Below, piece after piece: positions 41,992 through 53,051 of a DNA stretch of 64,000 nucleotides. A program made the translations under genes and the position numbers. The notes under the pieces are model-generated. The model was not told where the DNA came from. It saw only the letters and a program-made list of their open reading frames with translations, and ran no database searches. The DNA lies in the NCBI GenBank assembly GCA_014529385.2, contig CM043946.1:35738558-35802557 (forward strand), read 5' to 3'. Position 1 is the first letter of the stretch; the number at the start of each line of letters is the position of its first letter. The DNA comes from Adiantum capillus-veneris. Taxonomy: Eukaryota > Streptophyta > Polypodiopsida > Polypodiales > Pteridaceae.

Positions 41992-42816
41992 TCATAGACT
42001 ACATAAGGCTACTGCTGCCTTCTTCTTCATCTTCATCTTTGTCCTCTTTTGCCAAATACACTTTGGACCTTGGATTTCTATTGGTGTTGCCTCTGTCCCT
42101 TTTGAAACACTTGGAAGGAAGATGACCTTCTTTCTGCAAATGTTGCAAGTCCTCGATGTTAGAAAATCCTTTGCTATCTGCCCTTCTTTGCCACACTTGA
42201 AACAAGTTTTGTTGCTAGAGCTAATTGCAAAACCTCCTCCCCCTGAAGTAGAATTCCTCCCTTGCTTCTTCTCCTTGGACATTAAAGAGTTGATGACATC
42301 TTGAAAATTTGGTGTGGGATCCTTCTCCTCAATGATTGTCATGATCAAAGCTACGTGGTAAGGCTGCTAGAAGAACCACAATTTTGTCCTCCTCTTGTAC
42401 TACATTGTTTACATAAGCTAGTTGTGTGGTCATGCTTTTGAGGCGATTGACCAACCTTGCTATGTTTCATTTGCAATTTGTATAGATCTTTCTTTAAGCT
42501 TACTTTCCTTTTTTTTTCCTAGCTCCAAAGTTTTTTTCTAGTGCTTCCCATGCAGCTGATGAGGTTTCACATCAGTAAAATGTACATAATTGTCATATAC
42601 GGTAGTGATTATGATTCCTAATGCTCGCTCGTCCTTGGCTTGATTTTATGCGCTCATAGCTCGTGCCAGAACTTGTGCACCTGTAGTAGGTGTCGGATCA
42701 GTGAGTGTTGGCTTGACTATTCCCCACAACTGTTTTTTCATTAAGTAGCCTTTCAACTTGTCTTGCCAAGTATGAAAGCCCTCTCTGTTAAATTTCCCAA
42801 GCCCCTTCTCTTCCAT
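41992..42816 (-). pseudogene. Gag of element E, decayed
   Basis: ATG 42816 opens MEEKGLGKFNREGFHTWQDK, typical of the start of plant Copia Gag. Later blocks are AKDERALGIIITTVYDN, AWEALEKNFGARKK and TQLAYVNNVVQEEDKIV, in three different frames. The zinc knuckle CFKCGKEGQIAKDF has lost its His and last Cys; a second knuckle near 42090-42150 is split by a frameshift. A TAA near 42655 also interrupts it. No protease follows; the frame ends about 260 bp before the LTR. Confidence 0.8.
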
Positions 42817-42956
42817 TATGCTAATAGAGGGGTCTTAGCATAGGAGACTCTCCTAGAGAGTATCTACCTCTTTACACGAGCACAAATTCTCCTTATGAGA
42901 TTATAGGAAATTTATTTTGCAAGTTCATTATGCTTGGCTGCAAGATTTTGAAGTTT

Positions 42957-43022
<66 letters not shown>
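42957..43022. repeat. (GA)n microsatellite in E leader
   Basis: Pure GA repeat between the primer site and the Gag start of element E. Confidence 0.95.
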
Positions 43023-43025
<3 letters not shown>

Positions 43026-43164
43026 TCTCTTTGATCTTTGTGAAGCTCCCTCTTCACAATAGTTCCTTTGATATATTGGATTCCCTTTGATGTTCAATGT
43101 CGAGATGCAAACTCTTGTATGCACCCTTGTGAAGCTCTGCTCAAGGTTGCTCCTTGCCTTGGGA

Positions 43165-43180
43165 AGGCTCTGATACCACT
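43165..43180 (-). other. Primer binding site of E
   Basis: TGGTATCAGAGCC on the minus strand, two or three bases inside the right LTR; the initiator-Met type. Confidence 0.9.
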
Positions 43181-43351
43181 TGAAGGGAATGGGATTGTGC
43201 TAGCTAGGGAGGATGAAAGAGAAACATCGTGCACACGAGTGAGTGTGTGTTGGCTTGATTATCACTCAAGCAAATTAGGTTCCAAGATCGATTAACTTGG
43301 ACTCATAAACACGATCTTGAGTTGTTGCTAAGCCATCACAAGCTCACCATA

Positions 43352-43430
<79 letters not shown>

Positions 43431-43568
43431 TAATGCAAAATAGGTTTTTTTGTTTATTCATTCATGAAATGAGCTTTAAGTAGCTCTACAAACTTGCACC
43501 ACAACATGTGGGATAATAACACTCTTCTCTCCATGACTCACGCTTTAGGACAAAGCTTACACTTTACA
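43181..43568 (-). repeat. 5' LTR of E with long (GA)n
   Basis: 388 bp; aligns with 41414-41735 apart from a GA run at about 43351-43428 near the primer-site end. Confidence 0.88.
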
Positions 43569-43936
43569 CTTTCTGTATTTTGAGTCTTGGGATTGCCTTG
43601 AGTGTGTGTGTGAGTGTTCTCTCTCATGCCCCTACCTTTAGGGCTCATCTTCGACTTGAACACCTCAAGCACAAACCTAGCTTGTCTAAGGTCTAAAGTA
43701 ACTAAAGGCCCTAGGTCTAAAGACTTTTAGGACTAACCTTTGGAGGTCTTTAATGAAGCTAACCCTAAGGTCTTTTAAGCTCCATTATTTGCTCATTGCT
43801 CTTTGGTAGACCATCTCCTTTTTGAACCCTCAATGAGATGTAGCTTTCTCTCCCTTTGGTCCCATGCTGAGATAAGTCTAAAAGCACATATCTATATTCT
43901 ATCTCTTGTTCCCATTCATTTTCCCACATTAAATTA

Positions 43937-45147
43937 TCAGTTCAATATGAGAAAATCATTTGGGATAGGGATATTATATTTTATGACATTACCTCTCTCT
44001 TCTAGGTTCATTTTGGTCTTTAGTTTCCATGGGCTTAAAATTCCTTTTAGCCCCTCGTTGGAAATTGATTCGTGAAGCGACCATCTATGGTGAATCACTT
44101 CAGTGATGGTCCTAGGCCTTTGAGAGTTAATATACTCGGCCATATCTTCAGGTAGTCCCACACAAAATTGTTGCTTTTTTTTGGCGAAGTCTATCTTTTG
44201 GTAGACGGTAGCTTTGAGATGTAAATCCCAAAACTTGTCCACGTACTTGTGGATAGACTCATTGGGAGTTAACTTCAAGCTTTGCCATTCAGTAAGCACT
44301 TTATCTTTGGCATCGCTTGCAAGAAATTGCTTCATTATGGAAACTTGTAGAGTTTTCCATGGCTTGGGAGCTTTGCCATTACCTCGTAGACTAGCCCACC
44401 ATTGTCGGGCAAACTTTTGAAAATTCATAGCTACATGATGTAGCTTGGAGGACTCCATGAATCCCTCATTTCCAAAGGCCGCATCAAATTGTTGGATGAA
44501 GGCCAAAACTTTTTCCGTAGCACCAAAGATGCCATCATAGGTGAGAAAAGAGATGCTCTTTCCTCCCTCCTTAAACTTCTTAAGCTTTAGGACCTTTTAC
44601 AAGCAGCATAAGATTTGCAATGTTCTCTCCTCTTGTATTCTCTAGGAGAAAAACCGTTGCTTTCATTAGAAGAGGAGGAAGATGGAGAAGAGGGTGACCT
44701 CTTTCTCGCCTTTTTCTTATTTTCATTCCTCTCTTCCCTCTTAGAATGATGAGAAGAAGGAGTATATGACAATATTTTCCTCTTAGGAGGAGTTGGGAAT
44801 CGTCTCAAAAGTGCCCTCTTCGTGGGGCCGCATTCTCCAAAAAAATTTGGAGATTCACTTCTTTCTCTTTCATAGGGTTCCTCCTCTTTCCTTATCGGAG
44901 AGAGTCTTCTTTTGGAAGTCTCTACAAGAGGTTTCCTAAGCTCTCTCTCTGCTTTGGGAGTTTGGAGAATCCCATGAGTGCGAGGTTGTTGGTTAACTTT
45001 GGCTTGCAAGGCACGGTTGCCCATAGCTTGTTGCAACCTAGTAACAAGATAGTTCACAAACATATAGGCATCATTAGTAGCATTTTCATGTGCAAAATCA
45101 AAGTTTTCAATATTCATTCCACTCTCTTTATTATTATTGTCATTCAT
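43937..45147 (-). pseudogene. Gag of element F (Ty3/gypsy type), one frameshift
   Basis: ATG 45147 (MNDNNNKESGMN) opens an N-terminal part rich in Arg, Lys, Ser and Pro. After one frameshift near 44590 comes a classical Ty3 Gag domain: block FIQQFDAAFGNEGF, then WWASLRGNGKAPKPWKTLQ and ESIHKYVDKFWDLHLKAT. No zinc knuckle is seen before the frame ends at 43937. Protease is absent. The Gag domain itself is uninterrupted. Confidence 0.82.
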
Positions 45148-45553
45148 GCTAACTAAATTTATATTTATGCTACTTTGTGCTTTGCCAACTCAAAACTTTA
45201 GTTGCTACTCTTCTTTACGTTTTGAAAATTAGCTCTCAAGCAGCCACACCCATGGTTTAGAGATTGTTCATTGCAAAGAGTAGTGGAGAGGGTCTAACAT
45301 TGCTTGGTTGATTATGGTTCCTACTGAGCTTGCTAGTAGCTCAATAATGGTTAAGCCAAAGGCAAGCCCCGAAAAACTCCGGTTTTAAGTCTATAGTTCC
45401 CAACGACGTACCTTGAACTAAGTTCTTTTCAACCGGGATAATAAATCCTTGTCCCACTTACACTCTTGCAATGAACAAGTCCAACCTTTCATGGACAACT
45501 TAAGGACCTCTCTTCTTAAGCAAGAAAAGAGGAACCAATTGCTATGATACCAA

Positions 45554-46865
45554 TGTAACGGAATATGGCTAATACATTGATTGTAGCGGAATTAAAGTAA
45601 CAATAGTGAGCATTTCCTTAAGAGAATTCTTAAATAACATAAGGAGAGCACTTGATTAAAGGTAGCAACATGAGAGCAAAATGATCATTATACCTAATTA
45701 TCTTGGCATCAAAAATACTTGTAAAAGAGAGAGAAAGTTAGAGAAATTGACAACAATTGAGGACCGGATTTACTTGGAGCCGGTCCCCCCTCCAAAATGC
45801 TTTTGTATTATAGATTCTCTTGTGAAGAGAGACTTGGTACAGTACATGCTTTTTGTTCCTTGAAGACCTTGTTGATGCAATAAAGATGGTAAACTTCATG
45901 CACCAAAGTTATGCCCGTAACTACCTTGCAAAAACATTAACTTGTCCCCGGCCTCAATCCAAAACCTCAAACACCTTCAAAGGTGGAGAGAGCTAGCAGG
46001 GTGTGAGGGAAGGGAAGAGGAGAAATAAGTAGCTTACAAGAAAGATTAGTTTCCTCTTATATCATTACTCATAGAGCATAGCATAGAATGGTAATGAAGA
46101 TGAAGAAGATGGCAAGCAGTGCTTTGAAGTCGGACTCTTGGTTGGATTTGCATTCCATAGCCAAGAGGTGTTGGTGTAGGCTCTCTACTTCTCAAGCTTG
46201 GAGAAGGAGATGACTTGTGTGCACAACACACAATGGGGGAGTGAGTGTGTGACTTGTGGAGTATATGAGAGAGAGAGAATTCAATTTTGCTACTTTACTC
46301 TTGCTACAAGCCTATTGGCTCAAGCTTTTTGGGCCAATAGATGGCTCTAGTCATAACAAGCAAGGGCTGTAGCATTTGCATAAGTGTCCTCCTTTCCCCT
46401 TTTGAGAGAAAGATCTTAATTTTTTAATTGAAGCATTTGGACAAGCGCCCTTCTTTCCCCCTTTAAAAGAAAGACCTTAATTACTTAATTGTAGCATTTG
46501 GACAAATGTCCTCCTTCTCCCCTTTTATGAGAAAGAACTTAATTTCTTAAATTGTAGCATGTGGACAAATGTCTTCCTTTTTCCCTTTTAAGAGAAAGAC
46601 CTTACTTTCTTAAATTGTAGCATTTTAGACAAATGTCCTCCTTTCCCCCTTTTAAGAGAGAGACCTTAATTTCTTAAATTGTAGCATTTGGACAAATTTT
46701 CTCCTTTTTCCCTTTTAAGAGAAAGACCTTAATTTTTAAATTGAATCTAAATTCTCATTGGACCTTCCTTTAGGTCATTCAATAGGGTTCATGGACATTA
46801 TGAGGGAAATATTGCTAGGGACCTCACATGTGGCCTTAATGCCTCTTGAGTCTTGGGCTCGCCTT

Positions 46866-46898
<33 letters not shown>

Positions 46899-47114
46899 TG
46901 TTCTCTCTCATGCCCCTACCTTTAGGGCTCATCTTTGACTTGAACATCTCAAGCACACGCCTAGCTTGCCTAAGGTCTAAAGTACCTAAAGGTCCTAGGT
47001 CTAAGGACTTTCAAAACTAACCTTTGGAAGTCTTTAATGAAGCTAACCCTAAGGCCTTTTAAGCTCCATTATCTGCTCATTGCTCTTTGGTAAACCATCT
47101 CCTTTTTGGACCCT
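45554..47114 (-). repeat. 5' LTR of F
   Basis: About 1.56 kb, with outer edge at the junction with the family-B LTR. Contains six 62-bp tandem repeats, a long (GT)n run near 46868-46898 and a short GA run near 46267. The primer site lies directly to its left. Confidence 0.72.
46369..46745. repeat. 62-bp tandem repeats in F LTR (six copies)
   Basis: Units begin near 46370, 46431, 46492, 46554, 46617 and 46681; the same unit as at 41066-41310. Confidence 0.88.
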
Positions 47115-47733
47115 TGGAATTGGAGCTGATCTCTTTAGATAGCTAATTCCAGTGTTAGGATTTAAAGCTAATGGTAAGTCGTCAGTTCAGTCAGTAAAAC
47201 TGGAATAGAGACCAGAACTAGACTGAATTGGTTATCTGAACTGAATTAGCCAACTGAAAGTATAGACAGACTGGACAACTGGAAAAGTGATTGTAGTTTC
47301 AGATTCATATTCACGATAATCAGTACAAGATGGAATGGTTTAAAGCTTGAATGATTACAGTAGTAAGGATTACAAGATTACAGGCGAATAGATTGCTGCT
47401 AGGAAATTGTTCAAAGGTTAAGCCAAAAGAACTCCGAAGTAAGAAGCAAGAATTAAGCAACCCGATTACAATGTAATGGGTCCTATTTATAGCCTCCTCG
47501 AAGTAACTGTGGTAATTGTCGTGGTAATTATTGACTGATCCACTGTTTGGATTCCAAGAGACAGTTCCCGCCTGCTGAGACTGTCTTCGCCTTCTATATC
47601 CTTCCCTTCTTTCTTGAATTTTGGTATGATTCCAAAATTTCTGAAAAATCCACAAGCTGATTCTGAATTAGTGTTGAGGAATCCGGCTGGATTTGTGGTT
47701 GAGGTCCAAACCCTAAACACTAAACCCTAAACC
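47115..47733 (-). repeat. LTR of family B (copy B2)
   Basis: An inverted copy of 6658-7137, more complete on its 5' side. The edge at 47115 (TGGAATTGG on plus) is fixed by the point where B1 and B2 diverge. It contains a conserved TATAAATAGG near 47487-47496. The other edge is uncertain; a CCCTAAA-like run ends the region. It lies downstream of the accessory ORF and is probably a 3' LTR. Confidence 0.65.
47705..47733. repeat. Telomere-like CCCTAAA motifs
   Basis: Three AAACCCTAAA words separated by short changes (AAACCCTAAACACTAAACCC). This is the plant telomere word, but the run is very short and degenerate. Confidence 0.55.
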
Positions 47734-47958
47734 CATATGTCTGTTTCCTGAGTCGGCCAATGTTCCTCTTGAGTTGGCCTATGTTCCTCATGATAGTAAT
47801 CCTCTGGAGTCGCTAGCTCTCCTGGTATTGCTATCTTTATGCCATATTTCATGCTTGTTGAGTGCTTGACACCCCTATAATTGTAATTCCAAGGGTGTCC
47901 TACCAAAGAAATTTCAGTGCCTTACTGGGAAAATCCACCGTTTGATTCTGAGATGGAG

Positions 47959-48789
47959 CTACCCAGTATCCTTCCACTGAACTCGCTTCCGCTTGCCCTT
48001 CTTTGGTGTTGGTGCTTCAAAAGTTCCAGTGCCAGCATTGTCCTTCTGGATAAGTCAATAAATGCCCTCCTGCTCCAGTTGATCCCGCCTTGCCGTGGAC
48101 ATCTCCAATTGATAAGGCGTGAGAGGATTATATGTTTTAGTGTCAGGATCATACGGTGTACGTCTTCCCTTTGTCAGACGGCATTTGGACAACTTATGAC
48201 AATACGAAGCCATATGAAGCGATTCTTCAGGTAGAGGCTGATTTGTTTTAATCCTAGCTTCAAAGAGTATTTCAACCATTTCCTTGTACTGTAGGCCTAA
48301 ACTTGTTTTAGCCGTAATATCCTTTTCAGTGATCTTAAAGGACTCCACAGTAAGTTGAAGCAGTTGATTTGTGATCTTGGTGAGTCCTCTGAGCTGGATC
48401 TTCCATTGGCCCATACATAACTTGATTCTCTGCATTTCTCCTTGCAGTTCCAATACATTATCCAGTTGCAGAGCATCATCAATCAGTCTCTGCCAGGTTT
48501 TCCATTCCTTGAAGATCATAAGTGATATATAGTATGTGAGCCGATCTACTGGTTCTGGATGTTGAGGATACAATGCTGGGAAAAACCTAGGCAACTCAGT
48601 TTCTCTAGCTGGTAAAGCATATAGGAGGACTGGGGAATCGGGTACAAACTCCAGAAAATTGAGGACAGCCTGGTTCTTCTGCTGCATCATCTTTCTGGTA
48701 ACTCTAACCAGCTGAAATAGTCTTTGGAGAGCAGTTGCTTGTTCTCCTATTGTCATTTGAGTTTGAGGCCCCTTACTGGTGGTAGTTTG
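47959..48789 (-). pseudogene. Accessory coiled-coil ORF, second part (split by Copia-2)
   Basis: The frame continues from 54341 across Copia-2 (…EDQT / TTTSKGPQTQ). It encodes a helix-rich protein with blocks ALQRLFQLVRVTRKMMQQKN, EWKTWQRLIDDALQLDNVLE and FEARIKTNQPLPEESLHMAS. A TGA near 48055 interrupts it, and the frame then runs to a TAG at 47959-47961 after a basic KKGKRKRVQW stretch. No known domain was recognised and no signal peptide or membrane segment is visible. Position before a family-B LTR suggests an extra ORF near the 3' end of a B element, but ownership is inferred. Confidence 0.5.
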
Positions 48790-48981
48790 TGAAGGAGTAC
48801 GAGCGGAAGTGCGACGCGAGAGAGAGTGCGAGAAGAAGAGCACGACGATATGGTGAACTCGCTCTACTGTAATGTGTAGAGCATAGTGAGTTCTTATTAG
48901 GTTTTTACAAAAGAATATGTGTACATACCTGGCGGCCCGCCCACTTACCTGGGCGACCACATTGGGCTTTATACCCCAACA
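48790..48981 (-). repeat. 3' LTR of Copia-2
   Basis: 192 bp; starts TGTTGGGGTATAAAGCCC on the minus strand and ends CTCCTTCA. The polypurine tract AAGTGGGAGG lies just right of it. Confidence 0.96.
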
Positions 48982-49007
48982 ACCTCCCACTTAAAGTCCA
49001 ATGTGGT
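48956..49007 (-). other. Hairpin across PPT and 3' LTR start of Copia-2
   Basis: Arms 48956-48972 (in the LTR) and 48991-49007 pair over 15 of 17 positions without a bulge. The loop holds the polypurine tract and LTR start, as in Copia-1. The outer pair is A-T here and G-C in Copia-1. Confidence 0.75.
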
Positions 49008-49070
49008 ACTTTAAGTGTGAGAGAAGCTACTATACAAGCTAATATACAAAAGATGTAGAGAAGTGATATA

Positions 49071-52000
49071 CTACCCTACACCTAACTGCTTGCGAAAATG
49101 CGCAAAGCTTTCTGAGGGAAGTCCTTTTGTAAGTAGATCAGCAGGATTTTCTGTGGTGTGAACTTTGACAAGCTGAAGTTGCTTATCCTCGAGCATTTCC
49201 CTGATGAAATGATACTTCACATCCACATGCTTTGTCTTTGAGTGATAAACTGGATTGCGAGCCAATTGTATAGCACTTTGACTATCACAATATAACACAG
49301 GCATCTCTTCTTTGATTCCCAAATCTGTTACTAGTCGATTAACCCAAATTGATTCTTTGCATGCCTCTGATGCTGCAACATATTCAGCCTCTGTAGTAGA
49401 TTGAGTAACACAATCTTGTAATCTAGAACGCCATGATACTGCTCCACCAGCCAATGTAAAGACATACCCTGACGTAGACCTTCGGTTGTCTAAGTCACCT
49501 GCATAATCTGAGTCTGTAAAACCCTTTACACTTAGCTCCTGACCCCCATAGCATATACGCATACTCTTTATAGCTTTCAGGTATCTCAATATTCCTTTCA
49601 CTGCCTCCCAATGTTTCTTGCCTGGGTTTGACATGTATCGACTTACTACTCCCACTGCAAATGCAATGTCTGGGCGAGTAGCAATCATTGCATACATCAA
49701 ACTACCCATTGCAGACGCATATGGAATCTTATCCATTTCAGCCTGTTCTTCTTCAGACAAAGGACAATCTTGTTTGCTAAGTTTCACATATGGTGGCAAT
49801 GGAACACTTAATGCCTTTCCCTTCTCCATATTGAAACATTGCAAAACCTTGTCAATATACTCTGTTTGAGATAACCAAATCAACTTCTTTGATCTGTCTC
49901 TCTCAATGCGCATACCAAGTATATGACTTGCCTCACCCATGTCTTTCATGTCAAACGATTTTGCCATCTTTGACTTCAAAGCTGAAAGTTCTTCCAAGTG
50001 CTTGCCAGCAATCAACATGTCATCCACATACAAAATTAGGATCAGCCAACTGCCATCCTTAGCCTTCTTTGTATATAGACAGTGATCGAACTCACTACGT
50101 TTGTAGCCTTGAGAAAGCATAAACTTGTGGAATTTATGGTACCATGCCCTCGGTGATTGTTTTAAGCCATAAAGACTCTTTAACAACTGGCATACCCAAT
50201 CTTCCTTGCCTTTCTCAACAAACCCTTCTCGCTGCTGCATGTAAATTTCCACATCTAGATCACCATGCAAGAACGCTGTCTTGACATCCATTTGGTGCAA
50301 CACCAAATCTAATATGGCAACCAATGCAAGAAAGCATCTCAATGTAGTCATCTTAACCACCTGAGAGAAGACTTCATCAAAGTCAATGCCTTGTTCTTGC
50401 TTAAAGCCCTTGGCAACAAGCCTTGCTTTGTACTTTGGTTGACTATCATGAGCGGTGATCTTATACCTGTAAACCTATTTACAAGGTAGAGCCTTTTTGC
50501 CCTGTGGTAATTTAACTAGCTTCCATGTCTGGTTTTTATGCAGAGCTGTCATCTCTGACTGCATGGCCAATTGCCAATTCCCGGAGTCCTTCATTTGCAC
50601 TGCTTCCTTGTAACATGAAGGCTCATTGCAATCACTCAACATGACATAGTTCATAGATGGAACAAACCTATCAGGAGGTCGCGTGACACGTTTAGATCTA
50701 CGCACAATAGGTGGCTCAGGCTCAGCCACAACTTGTGGTTCCACTCTATCCTGTCCTTGCTCCTCTTGAGCCCTGACATTTTGTCTTGCACGTGCAGGTC
50801 CATCTTCTTGGAAGACAACTCTTCTAATCTCCTCAACCCTCTCTGGTTTAGAATGATATTTGGATTCATTAAAGTGAACATCATTGCTGCGGACAACCTT
50901 TCTGGATTCGGGATCCCAAAGTCTGTACCCCATCTCACCAGAATTACCATAGCCTAGAAAGATGCACTTTCTACTCTTTGGCTCAAGTTTGTTCCTAAAT
51001 TCCTTTGGAACGTGAGTATATGCCTCACAGCCAAAGACTCTGAGATGCTTGTATGAGGGCATTTTGCCTGACCATACCATCTCCGGCACTGAATCCTTCT
51101 GCAAAACCTTGCTAGGAGATCTATTTACAAGATGAACAACTGTTGATACAGCTTCAACCCAAAACCCATTTGGCAGCTGTGCATTAGACAACATACTTGT
51201 GACCTTCTCTTGTATGGTCCTATTCATCCTCTCAGCAACACCATTTTGAGGAGGATTGTAAGGAGCAGTAAGTTCACGTTTTATACCTTTTGACTCACAA
51301 AAGTCCTGAAAGGCCTTTGAAACATACTCTCCATCATTGTCTGTGCGTAAGCATTTAAGCTTCTTGCCACTCTGATTCTCCACAAGTGTCACAAACGTTT
51401 TGAAAACACTAAACGCTTCATCCTTGTGCTTGAGAAAGCAAACCCATACTTTCCTCGAGTAATCATCTATAAATGTCATAAAGTAAGAAGCTCCCCGTAG
51501 AGATAGGCTAGGCATAGGTCCACACAAATCACTATGAACAAGTGCCAAATGTGTATCTCTTCTACTGCTTCTATGCTTAAGTGGCTGCTGTGTTTGCTTA
51601 CCATACAGATAATGTTCACAGAATTCAAAATCATTAAATGAAAAGCCAAGAAAATAACCAGAACGACACAAGATTTCCATTCCCTTCTTGGACATATGTC
51701 CTAACCGGCTATGCCACAAAGAAACGTTCGGCTGCTCGGTTACATTGATTACATTTTTAGAGACATTTGATACATAAATCATGTAAAGTCCTCCAGACTT
51801 TACTCCATGTGCTACTGTCATAGAACCCTCGGATATCTTCCACATGTTCAGTCCAAAAATGGTGACGTAGCCAGCATCATCAAGTAAACCTGTGCTGATC
51901 AAGCTCTTTGTAATTGCGGGAACATGTCTCACATTCTTCAGCGTGAAAGAAGAGCCATTCTGAAACTTCAATTGAACGTCTCCAACACCTAAGATTTGAC

Positions 52001-53051
52001 ATGTCTGCCCATTGCCTAGCCGAACATGATCTTTAGTGGTCACATAAGAGGTAAACCACTCCTTGTTTGGAGACACATGAAGTGATGCCCCTGAGTCTAT
52101 AATCCAGTCACTCAGTGCATTTCCATCAGATGCTGTAAGAAGAGCTGAGTCCATTGTATTCTTCAAGAAGTAGATGTCTCCTGACACTAGACTGTCATCC
52201 TCTGCAATAGTGTTTGTCACATTTATTTCTTGAATCTTCACTGAGGACTTGTTCTTCTCACCATGGTCTTCAGCTTTCTCTTTGCCTTTTTCTGCTTTCC
52301 ATTCTCTGCAGTCTCTTTTCATGTGACCCTTCTTGCCACAATGGTAGCATTCTATGTCACTCTTGCCTTTAGCACTGCGGGACTTACTACGAGACTGATT
52401 CCTCTTTCCACCTTTGTAATTTTCTTTGGTCCTTCCCCTGACAACTAAGGCTGTTCCTTTGCCTTTGTCCATTGTCTTTCTATTGGTTTCTTCAGTAAGC
52501 AGACTTCCTTCTACACCTGCTATGTTCAAACCATCTGGAGGTGCAGAATTACTCAAAGCTGTGCGAAAAGTGTCCCAACTTTCCGGCAATGTGATCAACA
52601 GGAACATAGCTCTAACAGGTTCATCAAACTTGACACCTTGAGCTGACAACTGACTATAGATTGTGTTGAATTCATTCAGATGATTGGACATAGGTGTCCC
52701 TTCTTTCATCTTCAAGTCAACAAGCTTCTTAAACCAGTATAACTGTGAGGCTGCACTCTGCTTCTCATAAAGATCACTCAGCTTTGACCATGCTTGATAA
52801 GCCGACATCTCGTCTGCTACATTGAAGTAAACGCTTTCTGCCAAAGTCAGCATAATGGTAGAAAGTGCCAATTCATCCATTTCACTCCATTCATCTTCGT
52901 CCATATCTTCTGGTTTTATCCCCTTGAGCTTTATAGGTTTTATCTGCTTCTTTTGTACCAACACGTGCCAAATCTGCTTCTTCCACAATGGGAAATTGGT
53001 TCCATCCAGCTTCTTGATATTGTAAAGAGCAGTGTCTTGTGATCCAGCCAT
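49071..53051 (-). pseudogene. Copia-2 Gag-Pol polyprotein with one TAG codon
   Basis: ATG 53051 starts 1326 codons. Zinc knuckle CX2CX4HX4C from Cys235; protease DSGA at Asp319; pre-integrase block LWHSRLGHM; integrase with the HSDLCGP, LRTDNDGEY and QNGVAER blocks carrying the D-D-E residues; RT with YVDD at 1008-1011 (50019-50030); RNase H with FTDSDYAGDLDNRRSTSGY and KTKHVDVKYHFIRE. The single break is TAG at 50475-50477 (codon 859), where Copia-1 has TGG (CKWVYRYK). In the integrase the usual NGGEY reads NDGEY. At the site of Copia-1's TAG this copy has CAG. Confidence 0.95.

Larger units (their letters stand above)
41414..43568 (-). mobile_element. E: gag-only Copia-like element (TR-GAG type) in F LTR
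   Basis: LTRs at 41414-41735 and 43181-43568 bracket 1.4 kb holding a standard TGGTATCAGAGCC primer site, a (GA)n leader, a Gag pseudogene and a purine tract (GGGGAGGAT). Pol is absent. This layout matches the known class of short LTR elements that keep only gag. Insertion in the F LTR is shown by F sequence resuming on both sides, though the target duplication has decayed. Confidence 0.85.
40564..43832 (-). repeat. 3' LTR of F, interrupted by element E
   Basis: F sequence occupies 40564-41413 and 43569-43832 (about 1.1 kb together) and matches 45554-47114. The outer edge TGTAACGAAATATGG corresponds to 45554. The inner edge, next to the purine tract, is placed at CCCTCA (43832) by comparison with the fragment at 6488-6657. 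A segment present in the other LTR (about 46041-46369) is missing. Confidence 0.7.
40564..47114 (-). mobile_element. F: gag-only Ty3-like element with long LTRs
   Basis: Long LTRs (left 40564-43832 interrupted by E, right 45554-47114) flank only 1.7 kb of internal DNA. The internal part has a primer site (TTGGTATCATAGCAATTGG, about 45535-45553), a Gag gene and a purine run AAAGGGAGAGAAAG before the left LTR. No protease, RT or integrase exists. The right end abuts a family-B LTR at 47115. LTR copies differ by indels, so it is not recent. Confidence 0.75.

Noticed and set aside
42957-43022. Regular repeats as a possible CRISPR array
   Set aside because: They are pure dinucleotide repeats without spacers, in plant nuclear DNA.
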